Source: Clostridia bacterium (GTDB lineage Bacteria > Bacillota > Clostridia > Oscillospirales > Acutalibacteraceae). Taken from it: a stretch of DNA of 64,000 nucleotides. Position numbers and translations under genes: made by a program. This document shows, in pieces, positions 17,341 through 25,577 of this stretch; positions within the stretch are counted from its first letter, which is position 1; the number at the start of each line of letters is the position of its first letter. The stretch is taken from positions 28,886 through 92,885 of the forward strand of contig JAFQHU010000019.1 in NCBI GenBank assembly GCA_017397845.1, given 5' to 3'. The notes under the pieces are model-generated. The model saw only the letters and a program-made list of their open reading frames with translations. It made no database searches and was not told the DNA's origin.

Positions 17341-17346
17341 TTTTGT

Positions 17347-17667
17347 TTAATTGGAAAGGTTAACAGCTAACCGTATAATTTCTTTTATGGTTTCTTCTTT
17401 ATCCTTTGGAACGGTGTTGAGAAGAGAAAGAATAGAATCCCACTCGTCTTTTTTTGCTTCTCCTTTTATTATAAAATCCAAACTTAAGCCTAACAAATCA
17501 CTTAATTTAATAAGGTTTTCAATGGAAAGACCAGCTATTCCTCTTTCAACTTCACTGAAATGCTTGACAGATACACCGAGATGTTCAGCGACGAATTCTT
17601 GTGTAATAAACATTTTCCTTCTTCGGGCTTTTATACGTAAGCCCATTTCTTTTTTATAGTCTGTCAT
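17347..17667 (-). CDS. XRE-family transcriptional regulator
   Basis: About 106 residues. An N-terminal Cro/C1 helix-turn-helix is clear: LRIKARRRKMFITQEFVAEHLGV then SVKHFSEVERGIAGLSIENL. The C-terminal part (about 70-106) is a short helical region. I prefer the ATG at 17665-17667 with GGGTGA just upstream; an in-frame TTG at 17679 is possible. A 16-base operator-like sequence lies 11 bases upstream of its ATG and recurs in the promoter of the divergent secreted-protein gene, so it probably represses both. Confidence 0.88.
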   Translation of the reverse strand: MTDYKKEMGLRIKARRRKMFITQEFVAEHLGVSVKHFSEVERGIAGLSIENLIKLSDLLGLSLDFIIKGEAKKDEWDSILSLLNTVPKDKEETIKEIIRLAVNLSN

Positions 17668-17677
17668 ATAATCACCC

Positions 17678-17693
17678 AACCTATTATGTTAAT
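17678..17693. promoter_or_regulatory. Operator-like repeat, copy 1 (XRE gene leader)
   Basis: AACCTATTATGTTAAT, identical over 16 bases to 17744-17759. The core is an imperfect dyad AACnTAtTAnGTT. It sits in the leader of the XRE gene. Confidence 0.75.
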
Positions 17694-17732
17694 TTTAACA
17701 CAACTTAATACAGGTAAAAACAAGGTAAAGTG

Positions 17733-17761
17733 TTGACAAAATAAACCTATTATGTTAATAT
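17733..17761 (+). promoter_or_regulatory. Promoter of the DUF6273-like secreted protein gene
   Basis: TTGACA (17733-17738) and TAATAT (17756-17761), 17-base spacer. The spacer and part of the -10 are covered by operator copy 2. Confidence 0.8.
17744..17759. promoter_or_regulatory. Operator-like repeat, copy 2 (between -35 and -10)
   Basis: Exact 16-base copy of 17678-17693, placed where a bound repressor would block RNA polymerase. Confidence 0.75.
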
Positions 17762-17814
17762 ATTTTCGTGGACAAGGATTATGTCTACTAAAATATTTTT
17801 AAGGAGGAATTTTA

Positions 17815-19023
17815 ATGAAAAAATTTCTATCTATCATTTTATCTCTGCTTTTTGTGTTATATTCAGCTTCGCTGGTGAATATAGTTTTCGCAGAGAACGA
17901 CATTACCTATGATATGGGTGATGTAATATCTTTTGGTTCATATCCTCAAAGTAAAGTAACGGACGAAGAAACTATAGCTTCTCTCAATAAACTTGTCCCT
18001 GATTGGAAATATTGGGTAAGCTATGGCTATTATTCAGGTAATGGTGAAAACCATTCAATGGTACAGGGTGATTGGACGCGTTACATTGATGTAGAATTTG
18101 GTGGTGAAAAATACCGTGCTGTGAAGTTCACACAGTACAGACCTAATGCTAATCAATACGAAGCTAGCTATATGACAGAACAAATCAGGGGTGGTTATAA
18201 GACAAATGTTATTTATTGGTTTAAATATGAGCCTATTCAGTGGATTATTCTTGATCCTGAGACTGGTTTAGTGTTGAGCGAACAAGCATTGGACGCTCAA
18301 GCTTTTAATGATACAAGTTATTTTTCGAATAAATTCTCTTATAACAACTATGCTTATGCCGTTTTTTCAGACAGTAGCTGCTCAAATTATGCAAGTGATT
18401 ATGCGGCAAGTACTATCAGAAAATGGTTGAATGCTGATTTCTTTAATACAGCTTTTTCTGAAACTGATAAGGCAGATATTTATTATACGTATTTAAACAA
18501 CCTTTCTTATTATACTTTAATAGATGATGCTTGGGCAGAAGATTTTGACAGTGTACCGACAGAAGATAAAGTTTTTCTTTTGTCTTATGATGAAGTATTA
18601 AATGATAAATATGGTTTCGGTAATAACGCATATGAATCTGATCCGTTACGTAGAACTACAGCGACAGATTATGCAATAAGTCTGAATGGTTCAGGAACTT
18701 GGTGGCTTCGTACTCCTGTAAGATCCTGGGATGCAAAGCCCTCTTCTTTAATAGATTCTGATACGGTGAGTACTGTATTTGGTGTTCGTCCGGCGATGAG
18801 AATAGATTTTTATTCAGGTGATTCGGATATACCTGATGAACCTGTTACAGAACCTGATGATTCAACAACAGAACCTGATGATTCTTTAGATAATATAATT
18901 AAAGATTGTTCATGTATGTGTCACAAAACAGGATTTTTAAGTTTTATTTATAAGATTGTAAATTTCTTTTGGAAGCTTTTTAAAATTAATCCTTCATGTG
19001 CTTGTGGAGTAAATCACTATTAA
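17815..19023 (+). CDS. Secreted DUF6273-like protein with Cys/His-flanked C-terminal tail
   Basis: 402 residues. A signal peptide (ILSLLFVLYSASLVNIVFA) is followed by a domain starting GDVISFGSYPQSKVTDEE, which I recognise as DUF6273-like; it ends with WWLRTPV and VFGVRPAMRI, as in lectin-like or formylglycine-enzyme-like folds. A short acidic repeat (EPDDSTTEPDDS, about 341-356) leads to a peculiar tail (365-402): CSCMCH, then the aromatic helix FIYKIVNFFWKLF, then CACGVNHY. RBS is AAGGAGG. Base composition is more A+T-rich than the neighbours, suggesting acquisition with the XRE gene. Function unknown. Confidence 0.78.
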   Translation: MKKFLSIILSLLFVLYSASLVNIVFAENDITYDMGDVISFGSYPQSKVTDEETIASLNKLVPDWKYWVSYGYYSGNGENHSMVQGDWTRYIDVEFGGEKYRAVKFTQYRPNANQYEASYMTEQIRGGYKTNVIYWFKYEPIQWIILDPETGLVLSEQALDAQAFNDTSYFSNKFSYNNYAYAVFSDSSCSNYASDYAASTIRKWLNADFFNTAFSETDKADIYYTYLNNLSYYTLIDDAWAEDFDSVPTEDKVFLLSYDEVLNDKYGFGNNAYESDPLRRTTATDYAISLNGSGTWWLRTPVRSWDAKPSSLIDSDTVSTVFGVRPAMRIDFYSGDSDIPDEPVTEPDDSTTEPDDSLDNIIKDCSCMCHKTGFLSFIYKIVNFFWKLFKINPSCACGVNHY

Positions 19024-19070
19024 TAGCATCTCTATGAGATTGTTGTAGCTTCACATAATTAATATAAAAA

Positions 19071-19110
19071 AAGGAGCTGTAAAAAAACGAAAGTTTTTTT
19101 ACAGCTCCTT
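19071..19110. terminator. Bidirectional terminator, 18-bp perfect stem
   Basis: AAGGAGCTGTAAAAAAAC (19071-19088), loop GAAA, and the exact complement (19093-19110). A- and T-runs flank it on both sides between convergent genes. Confidence 0.9.
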
Positions 19111-19125
19111 TTCTTACTGTTTAAT

Positions 19126-19159
19126 CAAAGTTCAGAGAAACTTTGCACTCTGAACTTTG
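19126..19159 (-). repeat. Inverted repeat behind the aldolase gene
   Basis: Perfect 12-bp arms CAAAGTTCAGAG (19126-19137) and complement (19148-19159), between the fba stop and its terminator. Without a U-run it may protect the mRNA 3' end. Confidence 0.6.
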
Positions 19160-19167
19160 AACTCAAA

Positions 19168-20103
19168 TTAAGCTTTATCAGCACAGCCGAGAACAGTTTC
19201 AATCTTGTGAGAAACAACGCCTTCGATTGCATCTCTGGCGGGAGTGAGGTACTGTCTTGGGTCAAAGTGCTTGGGATTTTCGCTGTAATGCTTACGGATA
19301 GCAGCTGTCATAGCGATACGGATGTCGGAGTCAACGTTGATCTTGCATACAGCCATGGAAGCAGCCTTACGGAGCATATCTTCGGGAATACCGATAGCGT
19401 CGGGCATTTCACCGCCGTAAGCGTTGATGGTCTTAACGTCTTCCTGGTTTACGGAAGAAGCACCGTGGAGAACGATGGGGAAGCCGGGAAGCTTTTCTTC
19501 AACTTCCTTAAGGATGTCGAAACGGAGCTGAGGCTTCTGACCGGGCTTGAATTTGTAAGCACCGTGGCTGGTACCGATAGCGATAGCGAGTGAGTCAACG
19601 CCTGTTCTGGTTACGAAATCGTAAACCTGAGCGGGATCTGTGAAGTTAGCATCTTCTTCGCTTACGTTAACGTCGTCCTCGATACCTGCAAGCTGACCGA
19701 GCTCGCCTTCGACAACACAGCCGTGTGCGTGAGCGTAGTCAACAACCTGCTTTGTGAGAGCAACGTTTTCTTCATAGGGAAGATGTGAGCCGTCGATCAT
19801 AACGGATGTAAAGCCGCCGTCGATGCAAGCCTTACAGGTTTCAAAATCGGGGCCGTGGTCGAGATGAAGAGCGATGGGAAGACCTGTTTCTTCTGCTGCA
19901 GCCTTAACCATAGCTACGAGATAGCCGTGAGAAGCGTATTTTCTGGCACCTGCGGAAACCTGAAGGATAACGGGAGAATTGTGCTTCTTTGCGGCTCTGG
20001 TGATACCCTGGATAATTTCCATGTTGTTTACGTTGAATGCACCGATAGCGTAGCCGCCTTTGTATGCATCCTCAAACATTTTTTTGGTTGTTACTAATGG
20101 CAT
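19168..20103 (-). CDS. fba: Class II fructose-bisphosphate aldolase
   Basis: 311 residues. The zinc-binding and catalytic motif ALHLDHG is present, as are GAFNVNNME, VEGELGQLAG, SLAIAIGTSHG, PIVLHGASS and CKINVDSD, all typical of class II aldolases. The enzyme splits fructose 1,6-bisphosphate to dihydroxyacetone phosphate and glyceraldehyde 3-phosphate in glycolysis, using zinc. Codon use is strongly biased as expected for high expression. AGGAG lies upstream of the ATG. The gene is monocistronic. Confidence 0.95.
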   Translation of the reverse strand: MPLVTTKKMFEDAYKGGYAIGAFNVNNMEIIQGITRAAKKHNSPVILQVSAGARKYASHGYLVAMVKAAAEETGLPIALHLDHGPDFETCKACIDGGFTSVMIDGSHLPYEENVALTKQVVDYAHAHGCVVEGELGQLAGIEDDVNVSEEDANFTDPAQVYDFVTRTGVDSLAIAIGTSHGAYKFKPGQKPQLRFDILKEVEEKLPGFPIVLHGASSVNQEDVKTINAYGGEMPDAIGIPEDMLRKAASMAVCKINVDSDIRIAMTAAIRKHYSENPKHFDPRQYLTPARDAIEGVVSHKIETVLGCADKA

Positions 20104-20152
20104 AGTTAACTACTCCTTTATTTGAATTTGTTTATTATTTTTAACAGGTAAA

Positions 20153-20181
20153 AGTATACTCTGTTATTTAACGAATGTCAA
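20153..20181 (-). promoter_or_regulatory. Promoter of fba
   Basis: Minus strand TTGACA (20176-20181) and TATACT (20153-20158), 17-base spacer. Confidence 0.8.
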
Positions 20182-20188
20182 GAAAGAT

Positions 20189-22447
20189 TTAACCGGGAGT
20201 ATAAGTAAAGGCGAAACAGTGGGAACGGATTCGACCGCCCATTACCTTGATGCGGAAATCGTTACCCGTCATTATGGTACCGCCCACATTGATGGAGGAG
20301 ATGTAACCGATGTCGTCTCTTACTGCGCTGTCGTGTGTAATGATTCCCAACCATGTGGAGGGATCACCGGCAAGATCTATTTTTGCATTTTCCTTTACTA
20401 ACTTTTTAAGGTCGTCACTTGTGATGGTATAAGTGGATTTGAAGTTCGGGTCAAGATAGTCACCGTAGCTTTTTCTGCCGCCGCTGAGGTAGGGAACGGA
20501 TGCACCGATGCCCTTACCCCATACATTATAATATGAGGTGGTTACGCCTGCACTCATGGCATGGAAGGGGGTTACAGCCACATCTGAGCCGTTTGCGATA
20601 TAGTATCCGCCCGCCATAACATCGTCAACGACGGAGTAAACTGTCTGTGAGGGAGTTTTACCGAAGGCGGTGGCATCTGCACCGAGATTGTAGCCGTTAT
20701 ACTTCGCAAAGGTGTAAATAGCAACAGCCTGTGCCTTGAGAGCTTCAACCTGATAGGAGCCTCCCATTTCGGATTCCAAAGCGGAGGCAAGGAAGTCTCT
20801 TGTAGAATATTCGGTGCCCGCATATTTTATTTTTGCGGGGTAGGCATCGCCTGAAACGATTTTTGTGTTTTCGCTTGCATCATAATAGTAGTGAGCCAAA
20901 ATTGACCATGCATCCCAGCCCTGTGAAGCCAGATAGTTGGCACCGACCTGACTCATACCCACACCGTGGCCGTAGCCGAAAACATAAAAGGTGAATACAC
21001 CCTTTTCCGAGGGGGCGGGAGCAGTGGTGGAGGTGGCAGAAACTTCGGGAGCTACCTGCTCCGTTACACCGTTGTTCAGCTGAGCGGGGTCCTTTGTGGT
21101 GTTCAGGAAGGGGTTTTCCGTGGTGGACGACGCTGCGGTGGACTGATAATATGCGGGATTGTTTACGTTGATATCCGGGGGAGCTGTGGTGGTTGTCTGA
21201 GGCTTAAGCATAAGGTAAGTCATAAGCATGGGACTTACCAAAGCAAAAACGAGAACAACTGCCGCAAAAATAAGCATACCCTTTGAAAGAGTGAACATAC
21301 CGTTTTTGTTTTCTGTTTCGGATGATTTTTCTGCTTCGTCGTTTTCTTCCTCGTAGCTGTAATCTATTTTTGCGATAGCAGTGGTGATAACTTCCGTTTT
21401 AACACATACCACATCGGAAAGAATGGATACTGCATGGGGAAGGATAAGGGGAATATCGTCGGGATTTGAGGTGTTGATTTTCTTTGCTTTTGCCGTGCTT
21501 CTGTCAACTACGGCGACATAAGCATAATAAGAGGTCTGACCGTTTTCGTTTTCGGCGGAGTAAACGGGAGAAATCGAAGCACCGAAATCACATTCTGTGT
21601 TATACATAGCCTCTCTCGCATGGCGTATAACCTTCATGGATTCGCTTTCTTTCGGAATTTCCTGTCCCTCTTCTTTGTTCTGCAAAGCTTCTTCGAAGCT
21701 TGCCTCCTGTTCGTCCTCACTTTCTTCATCGGGGTCGGTAACCTCGACAAAGTTCACTCTTTCGGCAAGACCGTCGATTCGATCGTAAAGATTATAAATC
21801 CACATAGTGGCTTCGCCTGTGGTCAAAGCTACCTTTTTATCGAGCTTTGCCAGAGTTGATATCATTTTTTCCACTGCGGGAGTGATGTCGTAATCGGGCA
21901 TTTCGATGTTTTCGTTACCGAAATCCGCAAAGGGAGATTCACTCTGAAGTTTCAGAAGAGAGAGAATCCTTTCTTCGTTTTTTGCCACACTTGAAAGAAC
22001 CTCATCCAAACGCATGAAATCGAGAGGTATAAAGGTGAGTCTGCCCGACAAAGCATCACAGGTAAAGCCGCTGTAAAGTCCGTCGGCGGTAAGATGGACG
22101 GTGCTGCCTTCGGGAACGAGACATTGACCGTCAATATCAATTTCGGAAAGGTCGTCACCGGCATTGAGAGTGATGAAATCGGCAATTTCCTGAGAGGCAA
22201 CGGTTTCGAGAATAAGCTTTGTGATAATATCCTTTTTAGCTGTGATAAAATCCGTAAGCTCAGCGGCAACGATAATATGCTTTCCTTTTTCCAAAGAAGA
22301 CAGTACTGCCTCGGACATTTCACCGTAGCTTCCGAACTCTTCGATAGCGTCTTCGGACAGTCCGAATCTGTCGAGAGAGAGACAGATTTTATAAACCGAA
22401 TCAGAGGAAAAGGCGGAAATATCCTTTAGTGTGTATAAATTTATCAT
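20189..22447 (-). CDS. Membrane-anchored SpoIID/LytB-domain protein, circularly permuted
   Basis: 752 residues. The first ~385 form a cytosolic part of unknown fold with an acidic stretch. A transmembrane helix follows (about 389-412, MLIFAAVVLVFALVSPMLMTYL), then a Thr/Pro/Ala linker and a SpoIID-type domain that in relatives cuts glycan strands of peptidoglycan. In SpoIID the catalytic-glutamate block comes first and the GHGVGMSQ block last. Here GYGHGVGMSQVGAN (His494) precedes ESEMGGSYQVEALKAQAVA (Glu560), and the protein ends where FR..GGRIRS would normally lead into GHGVG. GGAGG lies seven bases before the ATG. It follows the sortase gene by 26 bases and may share its transcript. Confidence 0.82.
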   Translation of the reverse strand: MINLYTLKDISAFSSDSVYKICLSLDRFGLSEDAIEEFGSYGEMSEAVLSSLEKGKHIIVAAELTDFITAKKDIITKLILETVASQEIADFITLNAGDDLSEIDIDGQCLVPEGSTVHLTADGLYSGFTCDALSGRLTFIPLDFMRLDEVLSSVAKNEERILSLLKLQSESPFADFGNENIEMPDYDITPAVEKMISTLAKLDKKVALTTGEATMWIYNLYDRIDGLAERVNFVEVTDPDEESEDEQEASFEEALQNKEEGQEIPKESESMKVIRHAREAMYNTECDFGASISPVYSAENENGQTSYYAYVAVVDRSTAKAKKINTSNPDDIPLILPHAVSILSDVVCVKTEVITTAIAKIDYSYEEENDEAEKSSETENKNGMFTLSKGMLIFAAVVLVFALVSPMLMTYLMLKPQTTTTAPPDINVNNPAYYQSTAASSTTENPFLNTTKDPAQLNNGVTEQVAPEVSATSTTAPAPSEKGVFTFYVFGYGHGVGMSQVGANYLASQGWDAWSILAHYYYDASENTKIVSGDAYPAKIKYAGTEYSTRDFLASALESEMGGSYQVEALKAQAVAIYTFAKYNGYNLGADATAFGKTPSQTVYSVVDDVMAGGYYIANGSDVAVTPFHAMSAGVTTSYYNVWGKGIGASVPYLSGGRKSYGDYLDPNFKSTYTITSDDLKKLVKENAKIDLAGDPSTWLGIITHDSAVRDDIGYISSINVGGTIMTGNDFRIKVMGGRIRSHCFAFTYTPG

Positions 22448-22473
22448 TTTTTAACCTCCAAATAAATCAGTGA

Positions 22474-24255
22474 TCAGCCGACTTCCCAGCGGCTTGCATT
22501 CACGTAAGGGTTATTTAGCTTCTTTTTATCGTAATAGGCCTGCGGGTATCTGGGATTGGGGTTGACTGTTGCTTTTGAAATGTCAACATCGGTGCTTTCG
22601 CCCGGTCTTACCAATCTTGCCACAACCACAAAACGCGCATCCTCAAACTCATGTGAGCAGGTGGAAAGAGTCAGAAGCTTATCTGTGGGAAGCACATCAA
22701 CTCCCGTGTCATAAAGAGAACGCTGACTCATTTCATTGAGATATACGGCAAAGCGGTCCTGAGTGCTGAGAGAAGCGAAGTAATATCGGAACAGATATCC
22801 GTTGTCATCTTCCTCGTAAGCATTGGTAACAAAGGCGGCAACCACCTTCCATGAATAGTCTTTATAAAGAGTATTGAAGGTGATTACGGGAGCAGCTTTG
22901 AAGCCGTCAATTTTTTTGTAGGCATCGAGAGCACCGAACACTGTACCGTTATTCATATGGTGGCCGAAAATGATGGTGTTCATGTCCAGGTCAACTATAT
23001 TGTTTACGTGGGTTACAAAGGGACAGCCGTATTTGGTGCTTTTGCCGTAAAAGTTACGTTCGAGATATTTGGTGTCGTTTTCCGCCTGGACTATGGGAAG
23101 GCTGAGACCGACGCCTTTTGCCTCAAGATAGCCCACAAAGTCAGGATTTGTGGCATAAAGACGGGCGTATTTCAGCTGAAGTCCCATGGGGAAAATGATG
23201 TTTGGATATTCCTTTTGTATCTGAGCCCATTGCTGTTCGGGAGTGAGGGGAGCGGTGGTGGTTTTGTTTTCGTCCTTTTTATCGTTTTTCTTTGTGGTTT
23301 CTTTATTGCTTTTGTCCTCCGTGGAGGGCTCGGTTATAATAAGGTCCGAAATGCCTTCCTCTAATTTGTTGTTTTCATTTGAGAGACGGTATTCGTTGAT
23401 AAGCATAGCCGCAGATATTACAATGGCGGCTATTGCCACGCCGAGAACGGTGCGACGGATTATTTCGAAACGGGAAAGCTTTTTTTTGCCGTTTTTGTTT
23501 TCTTTAGGATTTTCGATGTGGGAGCTGACATCCTCGACTGCTTCGTCCACTGTGTCCTCTATTTCAAAACCGCCGCTGAAATTGAGCGGGACATCTTTGT
23601 TTTTATCGGGAGCGGGGCGCTGATAGGATGAGGCCTTTCCCTGTCTGAGCAGGATGGAATTGAGCTCATAGGTGCTCATTTCCATTTCCTCCACACTGAA
23701 TGAGCCTTTTTTCTTCGGCACAGCTCTGTGGGAAAGATTTACGGTTTCTTCTTCGATTTCGATATCGTCAGCCATAGATGGTTTTACGGGGATAGGCTTT
23801 TGCGGTTGGGATTTTTTCGGCGTTTCGGCTGCAGGAGCCATCTCTGTAACCTCTTCTTCCGAATCCTCATAGTCTTCCTCGCTCATATTTACGGGCTTGT
23901 CGAAGTCTTCACTTTGATAAAGCACTCTCATGCCGGAATCTGTCTGAGCCGGTTCCTGAGCCGGTTTGGCTGTCTGAGGCTGAGCGAACTGTGCAGGCAT
24001 ACCGTACTGTTGAAAAATCATATTCAGCTGCTCTTGTGTAAGAGGAAGCTGTTGAACAGGATAGCCCGGCTGTCCGTAAGGCATTTGTCCCACGGGAACG
24101 TAATACACGGGCTGTCCGTAGGGAGTTTGTTGGACATAAATGGGTTGCTGTAAAGGGGGTTGTCCCTGCTCGGAGGACTCACCTTTTGAGTCGGTTACGC
24201 CTGCGGCGGTGTTTTCCTGAGGGGACATGTCTTTGTCGTTGTAAATGTTTTTCAT
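22474..24255 (-). CDS. Class B sortase with long cytosolic N-terminus
   Basis: 593 residues. The sortase domain (about 385-565) has His432 (FGHHMNNG), Cys533 (TLSTCSHEF) and Arg541 (DARFVVVA), the catalytic triad of class B transpeptidases. A single transmembrane helix lies at about 273-292 (VLGVAIAAIVISAAMLI). Before it is an unusually long cytosolic region: a Pro/Gln/Tyr/Gly-rich part (YGQPVYYVPVGQMPYGQPG) and an acidic part. A Lys/Thr-rich linker follows the helix. Sortases join LPxTG- or NPxTG-like proteins to peptidoglycan or pili. No obvious substrate is encoded in the window. It starts two bases after the cinA stop. Confidence 0.88.
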   Translation of the reverse strand: MKNIYNDKDMSPQENTAAGVTDSKGESSEQGQPPLQQPIYVQQTPYGQPVYYVPVGQMPYGQPGYPVQQLPLTQEQLNMIFQQYGMPAQFAQPQTAKPAQEPAQTDSGMRVLYQSEDFDKPVNMSEEDYEDSEEEVTEMAPAAETPKKSQPQKPIPVKPSMADDIEIEEETVNLSHRAVPKKKGSFSVEEMEMSTYELNSILLRQGKASSYQRPAPDKNKDVPLNFSGGFEIEDTVDEAVEDVSSHIENPKENKNGKKKLSRFEIIRRTVLGVAIAAIVISAAMLINEYRLSNENNKLEEGISDLIITEPSTEDKSNKETTKKNDKKDENKTTTAPLTPEQQWAQIQKEYPNIIFPMGLQLKYARLYATNPDFVGYLEAKGVGLSLPIVQAENDTKYLERNFYGKSTKYGCPFVTHVNNIVDLDMNTIIFGHHMNNGTVFGALDAYKKIDGFKAAPVITFNTLYKDYSWKVVAAFVTNAYEEDDNGYLFRYYFASLSTQDRFAVYLNEMSQRSLYDTGVDVLPTDKLLTLSTCSHEFEDARFVVVARLVRPGESTDVDISKATVNPNPRYPQAYYDKKKLNNPYVNASRWEVG

Positions 24256-24257
24256 AG

Positions 24258-25556
24258 TTAATTCCTCGGATAAGAATTTATAAATTCCTCAATACTGCCC
24301 TCTGACCTTAGCTCAGGGCTGTGTATAATGCAAAGTCTTAATTGGTTGATAGCGTTTGAAGCGGAGACAAAACGGTTATAATCTCTGCAATTTCCGCCGT
24401 TTCTACCGTGGAATTCTTTGAGATAAAGATTTTTTCCGTCGGTAACGGCTATATATATAAGTCCTACAGGCTTTGAGGGGTCGTCACTGGTGGGCCCCGC
24501 CATACCTGTTACTGCTACACCGTAGTCGGCACCCGAAAGCTTTTTAACTCCCAAGGCCATTTGTGCGGCAACGATGTCGCTGACGGCACCGAAGCGGGCA
24601 AGGTCATTTGCTCTGACACCCAAAACCTTACTTTTTATTTCATTGGAATAGGATACCACACCGCAGTTGAAAACCTGTGAAGCACCGCTGATGTCTGTGA
24701 TTCTTTTGGCACAAAGACCGGCAGTACAGCTTTCGGCAAAAGCAGCGGTAACTCCCCTTTCTTTCATGAGAGAAACTGTAGCTTCTTCGATGCTTTCGGC
24801 ATCAATGCCGTAAATGTAAGTGCCGAGCCGGGCTTTGATTTCCTCCGTCACAGGTGAGATCAGTCTTTCGGCTTCAGCTTCGCTTTCTGCTTTTGCGGTG
24901 ATTCTTAAAAGTGCTTCGCCGTCTTTGGCGTAGGGTGCTACGGTGGGATTTTCATTTTCTAAAAGGTCGCTGACCTTTTCGCTCATGGCACTTTCTCCTA
25001 TGCCGAAGGTGCGTACCGTGCGGGATTTTATAATTGAATGTGAAAATCTTTTAAGATAGGGTATCACGTAATCGGTGAACATAGGCTCCATTTCTCTCGG
25101 AGGTCCGGGGAGAAGGATGATTTTTTTGTTTTCCTTTTCCATAATCAAGCCGGGAGCAGTTCCGTTTTTATTCGGAAGAACGGTGCTGTTTTCGGGAACG
25201 AGAGCCTGTTTGCTGTTGCTGTCGGGCATTGTGAGTCCCTTGCGGGAAAAATAGGCCTTTATTTCTTTCAGTATATCTTCATTCATAATGAGTTTTTTAC
25301 CGAAATAGCTCGCACAGACCTCTTTTGTAAGATCGTCGGGTGTGGGGCCGAGACCGCCGGTGAGTATAACTGTATCTGCTCCGGAAAAGGCGTGGTCAAG
25401 ACAAGCTTTGAGTCTTTTTTCGTTATCTCCGACGGTTGATTGGTGCATAAGAGAGATTCCGAGTGCGGCAAGCTCTTTTGAAAGGAAGCGTGCATTGGTA
25501 TTGAGAATATCGCCCAAAAGGATTTCGGTTCCTACGCTTATAAGCTCACAGTTCAA
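24258..25556 (-). CDS. cinA: CinA-family protein, nicotinamide-nucleotide amidohydrolase
   Basis: About 432 residues. The N-terminal MoaB/MogA-like domain (CELISVGTEILLGD, LTGGLGPTPDD, LLPGPPREMEP) is followed by the C-terminal amidohydrolase domain (TAAFAESCTAGLC, GVVSYSNEIKSKVLGV, GMAGPTSDDPSKPVG). In relatives the second domain deamidates nicotinamide mononucleotide and the first hydrolyses ADP-ribose. I choose the TTG at 25554-25556, with GAGGTGA four bases away; a GTG at 25563-25565 is less well placed. It follows thiI by 21 bases. Confidence 0.9.
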   Translation of the reverse strand: MNCELISVGTEILLGDILNTNARFLSKELAALGISLMHQSTVGDNEKRLKACLDHAFSGADTVILTGGLGPTPDDLTKEVCASYFGKKLIMNEDILKEIKAYFSRKGLTMPDSNSKQALVPENSTVLPNKNGTAPGLIMEKENKKIILLPGPPREMEPMFTDYVIPYLKRFSHSIIKSRTVRTFGIGESAMSEKVSDLLENENPTVAPYAKDGEALLRITAKAESEAEAERLISPVTEEIKARLGTYIYGIDAESIEEATVSLMKERGVTAAFAESCTAGLCAKRITDISGASQVFNCGVVSYSNEIKSKVLGVRANDLARFGAVSDIVAAQMALGVKKLSGADYGVAVTGMAGPTSDDPSKPVGLIYIAVTDGKNLYLKEFHGRNGGNCRDYNRFVSASNAINQLRLCIIHSPELRSEGSIEEFINSYPRN

Positions 25557-25577
25557 AAGAATCACCTCGTTATACTC

